From Clostridiaceae bacterium BL-3 (GTDB lineage Bacteria; Bacillota; Clostridia; Clostridiales; Clostridiaceae): a stretch of 64,000 nucleotides of DNA. Of this stretch, positions 63,682 through 64,000 are shown piece after piece; the first letter of the stretch is position 1; each line of letters starts with the position of its first letter. The position numbers were made by a program, and so were the translations under genes. The notes under the pieces are model-generated. The model did not search any database. It worked only from the letters and a program-made list of their open reading frames with translations, and was not told the origin of the DNA. Location: contig CADDXC010000001.1 of assembly GCA_902809985.1 (NCBI GenBank), forward strand, positions 124,001 through 188,000, written 5' to 3'.

Positions 63682-64000
63682 ATGATTATTGATGAAAAAT
63701 TGTTGGAACAGCTAAAACACAGAAAAACTACTGCAGCCATAGCAGCGGATATATTGCGTACATCTATTTTGAAGGGACAGTTAAAGGCAGGTGAACAGCT
63801 TATACAGGCTGATATTGCAAGGGAGTTTGGAATGAGCAGGATTCCTGTGCGTGAAGCCTTGAAACAGCTTGAAGCGGAGGGACTTGTGAAGCAGTATCCT
63901 AATAAGGGTGCTGTTATTTCTGAATTAAATGCCAGTGAAGTTCAGGAGATATATGAAATAAGATCTTTTTTGGAAACAGGAGCTATAAAGCTTTCCATTA
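63682..64000 (+). CDS. GntR-family regulator with FCD domain, 5' part
   Basis: Partial: 106 codons before the window ends. The GntR winged helix (about 14-85) has LKAGEQLIQADIAREFGMSRIPVREALKQLEAEGL and PNKGAVISEL. The FCD domain begins with SEVQEIYEIRSFLETGAIKLS. It is a second FCD-type regulator in the window, different from that at 18791. The start lacks a ribosome site and may be leaderless. Target unknown. Confidence 0.88.
   Translation, partial: MIIDEKLLEQLKHRKTTAAIAADILRTSILKGQLKAGEQLIQADIAREFGMSRIPVREALKQLEAEGLVKQYPNKGAVISELNASEVQEIYEIRSFLETGAIKLSI

Noticed and set aside
1-64000. CRISPR arrays and rRNA genes
   Set aside because: No regularly spaced direct repeats and no rRNA-like sequence were seen anywhere in the window.

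Overview
The window is low-GC, AT-rich DNA with strong GGAGG-type ribosome binding sites. Gene order and families match an anaerobic, spore-forming Clostridium: a sporulation protease at the spoIVF position, a minCDE set, Clostridium-type T-box and SAM riboswitches, a full selenocysteine system and a bacterial microcompartment (BMC) operon. The combination suggests the C. ljungdahlii / C. kluyveri / C. scatologenes neighbourhood. That placement is inference, as no marker gene fixes the species.

Layout. 1-3607: the end of a BMC operon (CoA-acylating aldehyde dehydrogenase, PduS-like flavo/Fe-S protein, PduT-like shell protein) and a soluble PocR-type chemoreceptor. 3897-10818: a KimA potassium importer, an ACT-domain PheB protein, a threonine T-box controlling hom-thrB, and small envelope genes. 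10830-34020: the conserved clostridial shape and ribosome block, maf-radC-mreBCD-pbp2-minC // minDE-rodA-mgsA-spoIVFA/B-radical SAM pair-rng-rplU-prp-rpmA-obg-nadD-yqeK, then ridA and an rluA-family gene. minC is separated from minDE by a GntR/AEC-transporter insert carrying a promoter-driven structured RNA candidate. 34143-36163: dacF-type carboxypeptidase and comEA. 36227-40886: selD-selA-selB-tRNA(Sec); selD itself reads through an in-frame TGA as selenocysteine. 41002-42149: a decayed short-chain dehydrogenase and a DMT permease. 42361-43266: an MBL-fold hydrolase.

43273-59089 is a sulfur island and the most interesting part. A leftward operon under a SAM-I riboswitch encodes a ThiS-like sulfur carrier whose GG tail is capped by extra residues, a ThiF/MoeB-type E1, a JAMM peptidase, a sulfite reductase fused to a TusA domain, and a MetY-type sulfhydrylase. 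This matches the protein-thiocarboxylate route to homocysteine (HcyS/HcyF/HcyD/MetY) known from Wolinella. A second SAM-I riboswitch, read rightward, precedes a sulfonate-type ABC transporter, a divergent threonine-synthase-like PLP enzyme, a LarA-like protein and a YeiH/TauZ-type exporter. Two nearly identical 22-bp elements sit just before terminators in this half and look like a second, possibly undescribed, attenuation device. An intact IS1182-like element with a clear target duplication has landed between a nine-codon Ser/Cys-rich ORF and yeiH. Read together, the island may import an organosulfur compound, release sulfite and channel it through a carrier thiocarboxylate to homocysteine under SAM control.

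59169-64000: a hypothetical gene, two membrane-protein/HTH pairs, a DUF4342 protein, an OmpR/HAMP-kinase two-component system, and the start of a GntR/FCD regulator with a possible leaderless promoter.
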